Of a stretch of 64,000 nt of DNA, positions 8,791-17,571 are shown piece after piece. The notes under the pieces were generated by a model. That model did not search any database and was not told the origin of the DNA. It saw nothing but the letters and a program-made list of their open reading frames with translations. How positions within the stretch are numbered: position 1 is the first letter of the stretch; every line of letters starts with the position of its first letter. A program made the translations under genes and the position numbers. Location of the stretch: the NCBI GenBank assembly GCA_963695705.1, contig CAVOHB010000004.1:496001-560000 (forward strand), read 5' to 3'. This DNA comes from JBKPNJ01 sp963695705. GTDB taxonomy: Bacteria > Actinomycetota > Actinomycetes > Propionibacteriales > Nocardioidaceae.

Positions 8791-8863
8791 GCGCTCGTAG
8801 CTCAACGGATAGAGCATTTGACTACGGATCAAAAGGTTGGGGGTTCGAATCCCTCCGAGCGCG
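8791..8863 (+). tRNA. tRNA-Arg(ACG)
   Basis: Acceptor GCGCTCG pairs with CGAGCGC; anticodon stem TTTGA/TCAAA with loop CTACGGA gives ACG, which is read as inosine after TadA action (tadA is at 41.1 kb); T loop TTCGAAT. The 8864-9136 spacer behind it holds only a 10-base direct repeat GCAATCTTGA at 8932 and 8952. Confidence 0.95.
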
Positions 8864-9136
8864 CAAATCGAAAACCGCAGGTCACGCCGCACATGGCTCA
8901 TCGACTGGCAGCCACTTGCACCCAGTCGACGGCAATCTTGATAGCAACGCCGCAATCTTGAGGACTCCAGCCTCGCATCCTCGGGACGGCCATCGAGAGT
9001 CGACTGAGTTGTGCTCAAATCTGCGCGGGTTCCATCTCGCGCGCCGCGAGCCTGAGCCGTACGGTCGAGTTTCGTCCGCGCACCTCTGGGGAGTTCCGTA
9101 CCGGGGCGGCAGGCAAGACGGGTCAGCCGGCCTGGC

Positions 9137-11869
9137 ATGAGCGTCGGTGTCGTCGCAAGAAGCGCGCGCTGGGGTCATCATGTGGTTGTGGCTGACTTGC
9201 CCACCGGTACGGTGACGATGTTGTTTTCCGACATCGAAGGGTCGACGCTGCTGCTGTCCCGGCTCGGGCCCACCTACACCGACGCCCTAGATGCCCAGCG
9301 CAAGGTGTCGCGCATCGCGTGGGCCGCGCACGGGGGGACGGAGATGGGGACCGAGGGGGACAGTTTCTTTGTCGTGTTCCCGACCGCCCCAGGCGCTGTG
9401 GCCGCCGCGACCCAGGCACAACGAGAGCTGGCTGGCTATCCGTGGCCTGGTGGGGAAAGGGTGCGGGTGCGAATAGGCATCCACACCGGATCCCCGACCG
9501 TGCACGCCGGCGGATATGTGGGGATGGATGTGCACCGGGCTGCCAGGATTGCCGGAGCCGCGCACGGCGGACAGGTGGTGCTCTCTGATGCGACCGCCTC
9601 CTTGATCCGAGGTCGTCTACCCGACGGCGTGGATCTGCGCGACCTGGGGTCGCACCGTCTAAAGGACATCGCTCGCCCGGAGCGCCTTTACCAGCTGGAC
9701 ATTGGCGGATTGCTTGAGGAGTTCCCGCCGTTGAGGACGTTGGGGACGGCAACGAGCCTACCGATCCCGGTCACACCGCTGGTGGGTCGTGAGGGTGAGT
9801 TGGCGGAGTTGGCCGAACTCCTCACGTCACCGGGTCTGCGGTTGGTGACCTTGACTGGCCCGGGTGGATCGGGGAAGACCCGGCTGGCGATCGGCCTTGC
9901 ACAACGGCTGACTGAGGTATTCCCGGACGGCGTGTACTTCGTACCTCTGGCCTCCGTCACTTCTGCAGATCTGATGTGGGCGACCATCGCGGAGGTCTTG
10001 GATATGCCGCCGGAGAGCCGCATGCCGCCGGCATTTTTCAGTTTTGTGGAGCACCGCTCTGCACTGTTTGTCCTCGATAACCTCGAGCAACTCGCCGGTG
10101 CTGATGCTGTGGTGGCTCAACTGCTGATCAAAGCCCCGCAGACGGCGGTGATTGTGACGTCTCGGCGCCCGTTGCACGTCGGCGCCGAACATGAGCACCC
10201 GGTTCCGCCGCTTGACCTACCTGCCCACGGCGCCAGCCTGCGTCGGGTGGCAGTCTCGGGCGCGGTGCAGCTGTTTACCCAACAGGCGCGCAAGGTGCGC
10301 CCCAGCTTCGCGGTTACCGCTGACAACGCTGCCGAGTTGGTAGCAGTATGCCGACGCCTGGACGGGCTCCCACTTGCCATCGAATTAGCTGCGGCTCGCA
10401 CCAAGCTGCTCAGCCCGCACGCGTTATTGGCCCGGCTGGACCAAGCAATCGACATCAAAGGCACAGAGGTCGACCGTCCAAGCAGACAGCGCACGTTGCG
10501 GGACACGATTTCATGGTCCTATGACCTCCTGGCTGCCGGGGACCAGATTGTCTTCCGCCGGCTCGGGGTGTTCGCCGGTGGCGCGGACCTCGAAGGGATC
10601 GCCGCTGTCGCCACCCCCGCTGACGATCGTATTGACGTGTTGGAGTCAGTCGGGGATCTCGTGGACGCCAACCTGGCCACCAGCATGGAGACGTCGGACG
10701 GTGAACCACGCGTCGGCATGCTCGAAACGATCCGCGCCTACGCCCGCGACCAGCTCTCTGCGACCGGTGAACTCGAGGCGATCGGGGAACTCCATGCCCG
10801 CCACTTCCTCAACGTCGCGGAAGAGATGAGCCCGCAGTTGCGCGGTAATCAGCGCTTGGAGGTGCGGATCCGGTTCGAGACCGAACTCGAGAACTTCCGC
10901 GAAGCCCTCCTGTGGGCGCTGAGCCCGAGTGACGTGACAAGTCTCCGCGCACCTAGGCGCCAGGTGGGGATGCGGCTCTGCGTGGCGCTGCACGGATTTT
11001 GGCACGCCAGTGGTTACTTTTCTGAGGGGCGGCGATGGTTGGAACTCGCCATCGAAGGTGCAGGAGATGTCGATCAGCCCGAACTGGCCCACTGCCACGG
11101 CATGCTCGCGCGGAATCTGCGCTTCTTCGGTGATCTCGACCGTGCCCATCAGCATGCCACCGCCAGCGTGAACATGTGGCGCTGCTTGGATGGTGAGGGC
11201 GTGGGGCTGCCGCAGGCGCTGAACATACTTGCCTTCATTGAATGGGAGCGAGGAAAACCCACAGAGGCGCGCCGCCTGTACGAGGCAGCTATAGCCCACG
11301 ATCGAAAATATGGCCACAAGGCGCAACTTCGCGTGGACCTTGGAGACTTCGCGATTCTCGAGGGTTCGGAGCGAAACTATCAACGGTCTCTGGAACTGGA
11401 TGCCGAGGCTCTTGCAATCGCCCGCGAGCTTGACGATCCCTTTGCAGTGCTGTTTCAACAGCACAATATGGCGTGCACGCTACGCGTGACTGGCCGGGTC
11501 AAGGAGGCGAGTCAGCAGCTTCATGAGCTGGTTCCCCAGATCCTTCAGGTCGACGACGCTGCGTTCGTGATGATCCTTGCTGAAGACTATGCCGCGGTTC
11601 ATGCAGAGCTCGGGACGTATAAGACCGCCGCCCATCTACTCGGTGCCGCCGATGCGATGCATGAACGTCTCGGAATTGTCCGTGATCCAATGCAAGATGA
11701 AGAAATCGCTGAGTCGATCGCCCTAGCGATGACTCGCCTCTCGACAGCGGAGTGGGACGACGCCTACGAGGCAGGACGCAACACAACCGTAGAAGAAGCC
11801 CTCACCAAAGCTCGAGCGGCGGGCGCACCGACTGTCAAGGCATCGCAAACGACTTCTGCGGACTCCTAG
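9137..11869 (+). CDS. Class III cyclase - STAND ATPase - TPR regulator
   Basis: 910 residues from ATG 9137 (GTG 9182 possible). The domain order is as follows. Residues 20-190 are a class III nucleotide cyclase domain, with the first metal aspartate in FSDIEGST (D32), GDSF (D75) and VHRAARIAGAAHGGQ. From about 215 comes an NB-ARC/AAA-type ATPase opened by PLVGREGEL, P-loop GPGGSGKT at 241-248, with LFVLDNLEQL as Walker B and a sensor-like VIVTSRRPL. From about 550 there are helical TPR-like repeats to the end. No C-terminal LuxR helix-turn-helix is present. It is cytoplasmic and probably makes cyclic nucleotide in response to a ligand sensed by the ATPase/TPR part. It stands alone. Confidence 0.88.
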   Translation: MSVGVVARSARWGHHVVVADLPTGTVTMLFSDIEGSTLLLSRLGPTYTDALDAQRKVSRIAWAAHGGTEMGTEGDSFFVVFPTAPGAVAAATQAQRELAGYPWPGGERVRVRIGIHTGSPTVHAGGYVGMDVHRAARIAGAAHGGQVVLSDATASLIRGRLPDGVDLRDLGSHRLKDIARPERLYQLDIGGLLEEFPPLRTLGTATSLPIPVTPLVGREGELAELAELLTSPGLRLVTLTGPGGSGKTRLAIGLAQRLTEVFPDGVYFVPLASVTSADLMWATIAEVLDMPPESRMPPAFFSFVEHRSALFVLDNLEQLAGADAVVAQLLIKAPQTAVIVTSRRPLHVGAEHEHPVPPLDLPAHGASLRRVAVSGAVQLFTQQARKVRPSFAVTADNAAELVAVCRRLDGLPLAIELAAARTKLLSPHALLARLDQAIDIKGTEVDRPSRQRTLRDTISWSYDLLAAGDQIVFRRLGVFAGGADLEGIAAVATPADDRIDVLESVGDLVDANLATSMETSDGEPRVGMLETIRAYARDQLSATGELEAIGELHARHFLNVAEEMSPQLRGNQRLEVRIRFETELENFREALLWALSPSDVTSLRAPRRQVGMRLCVALHGFWHASGYFSEGRRWLELAIEGAGDVDQPELAHCHGMLARNLRFFGDLDRAHQHATASVNMWRCLDGEGVGLPQALNILAFIEWERGKPTEARRLYEAAIAHDRKYGHKAQLRVDLGDFAILEGSERNYQRSLELDAEALAIARELDDPFAVLFQQHNMACTLRVTGRVKEASQQLHELVPQILQVDDAAFVMILAEDYAAVHAELGTYKTAAHLLGAADAMHERLGIVRDPMQDEEIAESIALAMTRLSTAEWDDAYEAGRNTTVEEALTKARAAGAPTVKASQTTSADS

Positions 11870-12112
11870 ACCAGATCCACTGTCATCACCACTCGAACGA
11901 AGGACCCGTGACTGAATAGCAGGACCCGAAGTTGCGACCAGGCGCCGCTAGTCCAATGGTCGGGCCGTCCCCGCCAGCAGCTCCGCCGTGCTGGTGACGG
12001 TCCCCCGGTATCGCGTGACACCAGGAGTTGCCGAATCACTGGTGATGAGACGGATTCACGGTCAGGACGGCACGTCGCACCTCGCCGAGGTGAGAACGAC
12101 GAGAAGGTCGGC

Positions 12113-12772
12113 CTACTGCCCCTGCGGCGCTGACGCGGATTGAAGTCCGCAGGTTGGTAACCCGATGGGATGAAGCGCGAGCCGACCCTGGCTCAGTGTG
12201 ATCCGCGAGTGGTGGCGGTGCTTGTCGAAGCCAGCGCCTTCGTAGGAGATCCACCGCATCCGGACGCTGTGACCCGCAGCTTGCCAATGAGTCACCTGCG
12301 CGTGCTCCTGGTGTCCGTAATGACCGAGGTACAAGGCGTCGAGTAGCCGACCTTGAGGGGAGTAGGCCACGACTACCTGAGGCCATCCAACGCCTCCAGC
12401 AGTGCAGTCATAAACAGCCAGGAGGTCGGCGCGTTCTGGCCGAAGGTGAGCAAAGATCGGTTGGCCGGGCTGACGGAAATTGATCGACCCCTGCCTCGGG
12501 AGATACCTGCGCGCGGTCTTGTTGTGATGGAGGCGCTGGCGAGGCATGTCACAGTACGCCGGCACCATTGAATGGCGCAGATCAGAGGTGGCAACCCGGT
12601 TCTGCGAGCCATTCGAGACTGCCCCGGCCGGAAAGATGGCGACGCCGACGGCGAAGAGAGCGAGGCTCACCAATGCGGTACCTGCGTCAAACCTACGGCT
12701 GCTGTCTCCCCACCGCCACGGATCTGCTCGACGCAGAAATCGTCTGACATCATACGGCGAACAAAGGGTCAC
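12113..12772 (-). CDS. Hypothetical membrane-anchored or secreted protein
   Basis: 219 residues from GTG 12772. One hydrophobic segment, GTALVSLALFAVGVAIFPAG, lies near residues 30-50 after a basic N-terminus, so the rest is probably outside the membrane. The exported part has two cysteines (AYCDMP and YDCTAGG) and a compact core VVVAYSPQGRLLDALYLG / VRMRWISYEGAGFDKH. It resembles actinobacterial lipoprotein-type sensor domains only loosely, and I assign no family. Codon bias is weaker than in neighbours. The 11870-12112 spacer next to it shows no gene. Confidence 0.55.
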   Translation of the reverse strand: MTLCSPYDVRRFLRRADPWRWGDSSRRFDAGTALVSLALFAVGVAIFPAGAVSNGSQNRVATSDLRHSMVPAYCDMPRQRLHHNKTARRYLPRQGSINFRQPGQPIFAHLRPERADLLAVYDCTAGGVGWPQVVVAYSPQGRLLDALYLGHYGHQEHAQVTHWQAAGHSVRMRWISYEGAGFDKHRHHSRITLSQGRLALHPIGLPTCGLQSASAPQGQ

Positions 12773-13101
12773 GATCAGATAATCGCTCGTCGGTGCTCCG
12801 GTACTGGTATGGGCCCCCTAATTCCGGGAACAAGCCGGAAATTGCGCAGTTGCTGGTCACGGATTTGCACGTGGTGACCATCCACCGCGCAAAAAACCGT
12901 GGGTGCCGTCGACCAAGACGGCCGCGTCTCGGGGATGGGGTGGTCGGATCGCGCGGATGCGGACGGCGTGGTGCGCCACAGCAGGCCATCGGCCGTCTTG
13001 CCAGGCGGGTGTCGTGATCCGCGGAGCACCGCAGTTGTCGGGGAGCGCTACGCGAACATGTCCAGCATCGACGGCCGAGAGCTCTGGCGATAGCGTTCGA
13101 C
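12773..13101. other. Spacer without a convincing gene
   Basis: Open frames exist on both strands, but none has a ribosome site, a recognisable motif or consistent codon bias; the longest reverse frame is arginine/proline-rich. It may hold decayed coding DNA between the hypothetical exported protein and the alditol oxidase, and must contain the promoter of the latter. Confidence 0.4.
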
Positions 13102-14388
13102 ATGAGCTCTCGACCCACGAACTGGGCCCGCAACATCACGTTCAGCGCCGAACGCGTCCACACGCCTACATCGGTGCGGCAGCTTCAGGAACTGGTCGCC
13201 GCCGGACGCCAGATCCGAGCCTTGGGCACGGGACACTCGTTCAATCACATCGCGGACACCAATGGCGACCTCATCTCGCTGGGTGGGCTGCCGCATCTAT
13301 GCGAACTGGATCGGGTGAGCTCTACCGCGACCGTGAGCGCGGGAATGCGTTACGGCGAGGTGGCCGTTCGACTCGAGCAGCAGGGATACGCGCTGGAGAG
13401 CCTCGGCTCGCTGCCGCACATCAGCGTCGCAGGGGCCGTGGCGACGGGCACGCATGGCTCCGGCAACGCCGTCGGAAACCTGGCGACGGCTGTAGTTGCC
13501 ATCGAGATGGTCGGTGCCGACGGAGAACTTCGTCGGCTCAGCCGCGAGGTTGTCGGCGACGAGTTCCCCGGAGCAGTGGTCGCGCTCGGCGCGCTCGGGA
13601 TCGTCACCAGGCTCACCCTCCACGTTGTACCGACGTTCCAGATGAGGCAGTGGGTCTACGACGACCTGCCGTGGAATGCGGTCGAGGACCACGTCGACGA
13701 GCTGTTCGCCGCCGCGCACAGCGTGAGCCTGTTCACCGACTGGCGCAGCCCCACAGTGCGTCAGGTATGGCTCAAGCGCCGGCTCGACGCCTCGGAGGTG
13801 CCGGAGCCGCCCGCGCGCTGGCTGGGCGCGAGGCTTGCCAACGGCCCACGTCATCCGATCGCCGACATGCCTATCGAGAACTGCACCCAACAGCTCGGTG
13901 TGCCCGGACCATGGCATGCGCGGCTGCCGCATTTTCGGGCCGAGTTCACGCCCAGCAGCGGCGAGGAGCTGCAGTCGGAGTACCTCCTCCCGCGTGAGCA
14001 CGCCGTTTCGGCGCTCGGGGCGATCGGGCGAGTCCGCGATGTCGTGGGTCCCCTCGTGCAGACCTCCGAGATCCGTACCGTCGCCGGTGACGACCTCTGG
14101 CTCAGTCCGAGCTACGGACGCGACACGGTAGCGATCCACTTCACCTGGGTGCCCGACACGGAAGCGGTGTCGGCAGCGCTGGAGGTGGTCGAGGAGCAGC
14201 TCGCACCGTTCGACCCGCGGCCGCACTGGGGAAAGGTGTTCACGGCCGACCCGGGCACGTTTGCCCGCCGTTACCCGCGCTTCCAGGATTTCCGCGGCCT
14301 GATGACGAGGTATGACCCGGCGGGGAAGTTGCGCAACGACTTTCTGAACCGGCTGTTCCCGCCGACGCCGGAGCCTCCGGCCAGTTGA
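13102..14388 (+). CDS. Alditol oxidase (FAD-dependent)
   Basis: 428 residues from ATG 13102; close in length and sequence to Streptomyces AldO (about 418). The N-terminal FAD domain has LGTGHSFNHI, where H45 is the histidine to which FAD is covalently attached in this VAO-family subgroup. SLPHISVAGAVATGTHGSG is the second FAD-binding block. VSLFTDWRSP, NCTQQLGVPGPWH and LPHFRAEFTPSSG are strongly conserved in AldO, and HWGKVF near residue 379 closes the substrate pocket. The enzyme oxidises terminal hydroxyls of xylitol, sorbitol and similar polyols to aldehydes with O2, giving H2O2. It is convergent with the adenylate kinase gene. Confidence 0.9.
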   Translation: MSSRPTNWARNITFSAERVHTPTSVRQLQELVAAGRQIRALGTGHSFNHIADTNGDLISLGGLPHLCELDRVSSTATVSAGMRYGEVAVRLEQQGYALESLGSLPHISVAGAVATGTHGSGNAVGNLATAVVAIEMVGADGELRRLSREVVGDEFPGAVVALGALGIVTRLTLHVVPTFQMRQWVYDDLPWNAVEDHVDELFAAAHSVSLFTDWRSPTVRQVWLKRRLDASEVPEPPARWLGARLANGPRHPIADMPIENCTQQLGVPGPWHARLPHFRAEFTPSSGEELQSEYLLPREHAVSALGAIGRVRDVVGPLVQTSEIRTVAGDDLWLSPSYGRDTVAIHFTWVPDTEAVSAALEVVEEQLAPFDPRPHWGKVFTADPGTFARRYPRFQDFRGLMTRYDPAGKLRNDFLNRLFPPTPEPPAS

Positions 14389-14401
14389 TCGCAGCGGGTG
14401 T

Positions 14402-15010
14402 CTACTGCTCGCTCCCGGGGGACTGAACCTCCTCGATCCTGGTAGCCAACACGCCCAGCTTGCGTATCCGGTCGACGATGTCTTCATGCACCCTGTCCGG
14501 CGGTTGGGATCCGTCGACGGTGAACATCCACTCCCGCCCGGCGTAGTAGTCGAGCAGCGGCACCGTGCTGTCCATGTAGACCTGCAGGCGATGTTCGACG
14601 ACCTCTTCGGTGTCGTCCGACCCCCTCCCGCGCAACAGCAGGCGTCGGACCAGCTCTTCGCGTGGTACGTCGAGATGAACCGCCGCCCGCACCTCGACTC
14701 CGAGCTTGCGCGCGATCGGGTACGACTTCTTCGCCTGTTCCACGGTGCGTGGGAAGCCGTCCAGGACATAGCCACCGGATTCGACGGCCGTGACCACCGG
14801 CTCGCGCAGCATCTCCATGACGACGCTGTCGGGGACCAGGTCGCCCTTGTCGACGTATGCCTTGACGGTCTTCCCGATCGGGGTCTGCTGTTGCACGTGC
14901 TGGCGAAGGAGATCCCCGCTCGAGATGTGCGCAATGTGGAACCGCTCGGCCAGGAGGGAAGCCTGCGTCCCCTTTCCGGAACCCGGAGCACCGATCAGCA
15001 GCAGTCGCAT
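14402..15010 (-). CDS. Adenylate kinase, short-LID type
   Basis: 202 residues from ATG 15010 (a GAGAGG site sits 9 bases upstream; the ATG at 15019 is too close to it). MRLLLIGAPGSGKGTQA is the P-loop, SSGDLLR the AMP-binding turn and VLDGFPRTVEQAK the family signature. After LLLRGRGSDDTEEVVEHRL there is no ~30-residue LID insertion, so this is the short form. It interconverts AMP, ATP and ADP. Housekeeping adk normally sits in the ribosomal protein operon beside secY, so this isolated copy is probably a paralogue; that needs the rest of the genome. Confidence 0.88.
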   Translation of the reverse strand: MRLLLIGAPGSGKGTQASLLAERFHIAHISSGDLLRQHVQQQTPIGKTVKAYVDKGDLVPDSVVMEMLREPVVTAVESGGYVLDGFPRTVEQAKKSYPIARKLGVEVRAAVHLDVPREELVRRLLLRGRGSDDTEEVVEHRLQVYMDSTVPLLDYYAGREWMFTVDGSQPPDRVHEDIVDRIRKLGVLATRIEEVQSPGSEQ

Positions 15011-15087
15011 GGCCGCCATCCTCTCAGCGCCGGCGCCGTCGCCGCGACTGCGGGTGTCTGGTGTGGGTGTCTGCGGGGTGCCCGTCT

Positions 15088-15281
15088 TCAGGGCTGGGGT
15101 TTGGGTTTGAAGTAGTTGTTGCGCATTGGTTTCTGGTGGGGGTCGATCCAGGGTGGGGGGTGATGGTGGGGTGCCGGTCGGCGCCGAGGGTGATGGTCCA
15201 GTCGTGGTGGTGGATGAGTCGGTGGTGGTGGCCGCAGAGTAGGCAGCCGGTGTCTAGGTTGGTGGGGCCGCCGGCTGACCA
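15088..15281 (-). pseudogene. C-terminal fragment of a DUF222/HNH endonuclease (13E12 family), frameshifted
   Basis: The reverse strand encodes WSAGGPTNLDTGCLLCGHHH then RLIHHHDWTITLG, the C-terminal HNH end of DUF222 proteins, including the conserved zinc-type cysteine and histidines. The family's usual ending PPPWIDPHQ..RNNYF is present one frame over, down to TGA at 15088. The shift lies in a run of six C near 15150. The fragment has no start and homology stops abruptly at 15281. The matching N-terminal part lies at 17572-18390 on the same strand, with the roughly 90 residues between them missing. Confidence 0.75.
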
Positions 15282-15360
15282 GGAGAGAACACAAGATTAG
15301 GGGTACAGCGGAATCCGTGCAGGCGACCGCCTGTCGGAGCTCCGACCTAACCTTCAAGAG

Positions 15361-15561
15361 ATGCGCGACTACACGGTGCTCCACCGCGACGGCCAGCGCC
15401 AGACCGTCGACCGCGGACTGGATGCAACCCGCCGGCGCGATGGTGGAGTTCTGGCGGACCGAGACGGTGGTCGGCGTCCCCGCCCGGTGATCGTCCTCCG
15501 GGTCGCGGCGTCGGCGGTGGCGCGGGTGGAGCGTGACGACGGCGAGGTGTGGGAGCGCTGA
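15361..15561 (+). pseudogene. Small hypothetical protein, probably double-frameshifted
   Basis: The forward frame is open from ATG 15361 to TGA 15561 (66 codons), but its middle third is arginine-rich and unlike coding sequence here. Reading +1 between about 15412 and 15487 gives a more protein-like segment, ADWMQPAGAMVEFWRTETVV, between MRDYTVLHRDGQRQTVD and IVLRVAASAVARVERDD. That would need one extra C and one missing G. I know no function. Either a small real gene with two indels or a chance frame. Confidence 0.35.
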
Positions 15562-15685
15562 CCGTCCGCGGGCACAAGGCGCCCCGGCGCTGATTCTGGG
15601 CCAGCACCGGGGCTCGGTCACCTCGGCCTCGTCACGAGACAACCGTTACCCATCCGTGTGCCCCGCGGCGCCGGAAGGCAAACCT

Positions 15686-16105
15686 TCATTCACCAGCGAA
15701 TGGGTCCCGGTGCTGGTATTGCTCGTCCTCATCGGGCCCATTCAGGTAGCGGCCGCCATCGTCGGGCTCCTCCACCAGCGTCCACGCATGAGGGGAGTAC
15801 GTCAGTCTCCCGCCACCCCGTCCGAGGTGAACGACCAGCAGCCCGGCTTGGTTGAAGCTGTAGATCGCGTCGTGGCCGAACTTCGCCTCACCGGAGGCGC
15901 TGCGAACCTTGAATCCCATCCTGTGAGCCTGCCACGACTCGACACGGGTCGCCTTGGCCCGAGACGCGCAGACGACTGTGACAGTGACGTGCCGCCCCCG
16001 GTTTCTGCCGGAGGAAACCTTCCCCGCGTGTCGGCCGAGACCTAGCCTGAACCATGCCCGCCACCGTGATCCGCCCCCGAAGGGCGGCGGGTTCAGGTAC
16101 TCCAC
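15686..16105 (-). CDS. Hypothetical protein, start uncertain
   Basis: Open from GTG 16105 (139 codons). The first 30 or so codons lie antisense to the small gene at 16054 and are probably not translated. The part from about residue 40 (VTVTVVCASRAKATRVESW, IYSFNQAGLLVVHLG, AWTLVEEPDD) looks like a small two-sheet protein of 80-90 residues. No family recognised. The start may itself be hidden by an indel in the G-run near 15998. Confidence 0.35.
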   Translation of the reverse strand: MEYLNPPPFGGGSRWRAWFRLGLGRHAGKVSSGRNRGRHVTVTVVCASRAKATRVESWQAHRMGFKVRSASGEAKFGHDAIYSFNQAGLLVVHLGRGGGRLTYSPHAWTLVEEPDDGGRYLNGPDEDEQYQHRDPFAGE

Positions 16106-16243
16106 GACGGTCAGTGGCTCACTGGGTGGCTAGAGGCATACCGGCGAGAGACGTCCGGCTGGCGGGGTTGCCTCCGGTACTCGGCCGGGGTCGGGATGAC
16201 GTACTACCAGTGGCGGGATGAGACCGAGCTGCGCCGAGCGTGA
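16054..16243 (+). pseudogene. Small conserved-looking protein broken by one frameshift
   Basis: ATG 16054 opens MPATVIRP; the frame then fails, but one base over it continues EGRRVQVLHDGQWLTGWLEA and then YRRETSGWRGCLRYS..GMTYYQWRDETELRRA to TGA 16243. The 190-base length is 63 codons plus one base, so a single inserted C in the CCCCC run near 16075 would restore about 62 residues rich in tryptophan and tyrosine. This short gene is in no simple open frame. Function unknown. Confidence 0.45.
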
Positions 16244-16360
16244 TGCGTCTCGGCGACAGCCCACCCGAGCTTCCGGCTCGGATCCATCGTCCTTGACGCC
16301 TGTCTCACTGTGGGCTTAGCGTCGCTTGCCTAGGGGAGCCCGTTCTTGGGGGAGACGGTG

Positions 16361-17406
16361 ATGCGGCGCGGTCTGGTGTCGGCTGGAGTGGCCGTCGTTC
16401 TGTTGAGCTCGATGTCGCTGTCGGCGGTATCTGCATCGCAGGCGGTGACTCCTAGATGCTTTGGCATGGCGGCCACCATCGTCGGCACCGAGGCATCGGA
16501 GACGATCCGCGGAACGCCTGGGGACGACGTCATCGTTGGCGGCGGGGGTGCGGCTCCCGACTACCCTGGCGACAAGATCTACGGTCGCGGAGGTGATGAC
16601 CGGATCTGCGTTCGCATTCGGGATGAGTCATTCACCATCGTTCGCGGTGGACTTGGCGATGACCAGCTCCAGAGCTCTTTTTACATGTTCGGTGGGCCCG
16701 GCAACGACACGTTGACCGAGCCAGCACGGCTGGCGCTTGTGATTTGGGTCGTTGGCGGCAGGGGTGACGACGTGATGCGGTCGAGAGTCACCTCCACTAC
16801 GTATTTCGTACCGGGTTCCGGTGACGACACCCTGATGGGCGCGGTCGGATCGTACATAAGCAATGTAGCCATTTTCCGCGGAGCTCACAGAGGGCTGGTA
16901 CTGGACCAGGGCGAGGGACGGTGGTCGGCCAGGGTGATGACCTCATGTACGGCATCAACTATGTGTACGGCTCGAAACACGCCGACGTCCTCATCGGCGA
17001 TGAGGCAAGCAACAACTTGCTTGGGCAGGGCGGTGCCGATGTGCTTCTCGGTCGGGGCGGCCTCGACGTCTTGGTAGCTGACGTCGGCAACGGCCGGAGG
17101 CACAACGATGACTATCTGGATGGTGGGGCGGGCAACGATTTTCTGGTGGGCGGTAAGGGCAGCGACACTCTGATTGGGCGTGTAGGTGATGATCACCTGA
17201 CCGAAATGCCTGCGGCCGAACCTAACCTGATCCTGGCGGGACCGGGGATCGACACATGCGTTGGCGACTACCCCGTTCCGCCGACCATCGAGCGGGGATG
17301 CGAGATCCACATGGACTGCCGGTCTGGCTGCTCGAGGTGGTTAGGGGGCGGCGTCAAGACACCCTTCGTGGCGCGAGGATTCCCGCTATTCCCTGCTTTG
17401 CGATGA
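16361..17406 (+). pseudogene. Secreted calcium-binding RTX-type repeat protein, frameshifted
   Basis: ATG 16361 follows a GGGGGAG site. A signal peptide (MRRGLVSAGVAVVLLSSMSL..SASQA) is followed by nonapeptide-type repeats: GTPGDDVIVGGG, GRGGDDRICV, GGPGNDTLTE, GSGDDTLMGA, then in another frame VGQGDDLMYG, GQGGADVLLG, GGAGNDFLVGGKGSDTLIG. The frames join near 16916, where one base is missing in GGGA; the two halves together give about 350 residues. RTX repeats bind Ca2+ after export. A cysteine-containing tail follows (CVGDY, ERGCEIHMDC). Pseudogene or a sequencing indel. Confidence 0.7.
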
Positions 17407-17540
17407 CGCCCGTCCTTCTGGCCCGGTGGTCTTTGGGTGACTACCTCCGGCTCGTATCCCTGTTTGCCGCGGGGATAGTGGCTGGCCTCTTCGCCGCCCG
17501 TGGCAAGTCGCGGCCTCACCTACAACACCACAAGAGATAA
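17403..17540 (+). CDS. 45-residue single-pass membrane peptide
   Basis: ATG 17403 overlaps the stop of the RTX-type gene as ATGA, which implies translational coupling. The peptide MTPVLLARWSLGDYLRLVSL continues FAAGIVAGLFAARGKSRPH, giving one hydrophobic helix with a basic C-terminal tail. No family recognised. The overlap and clean helix make it more credible than a chance frame. Confidence 0.4.
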   Translation: MTPVLLARWSLGDYLRLVSLFAAGIVAGLFAARGKSRPHLQHHKR

Positions 17541-17571
17541 CGGCCCCATCTTCGTGGTTCTCACGGTGTCC

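Noticed and set aside
8749..9138. Reverse-strand frame of 129 codons over tRNA-Arg
   Set aside because: It contains the well-known artefact GGIRTPNLLIRSQMLYPLSY produced by translating the antisense of a tRNA gene; no ribosome site.
12750..13163. 137-codon reverse frame in the spacer, considered as a transposase remnant
   Set aside because: No transposase motif or inverted ends; the frame crosses the alditol oxidase start.
15282..17571. The DNA between the two HNH pieces as an insertion sequence
   Set aside because: No transposase, no terminal inverted repeats and no target duplication could be seen.
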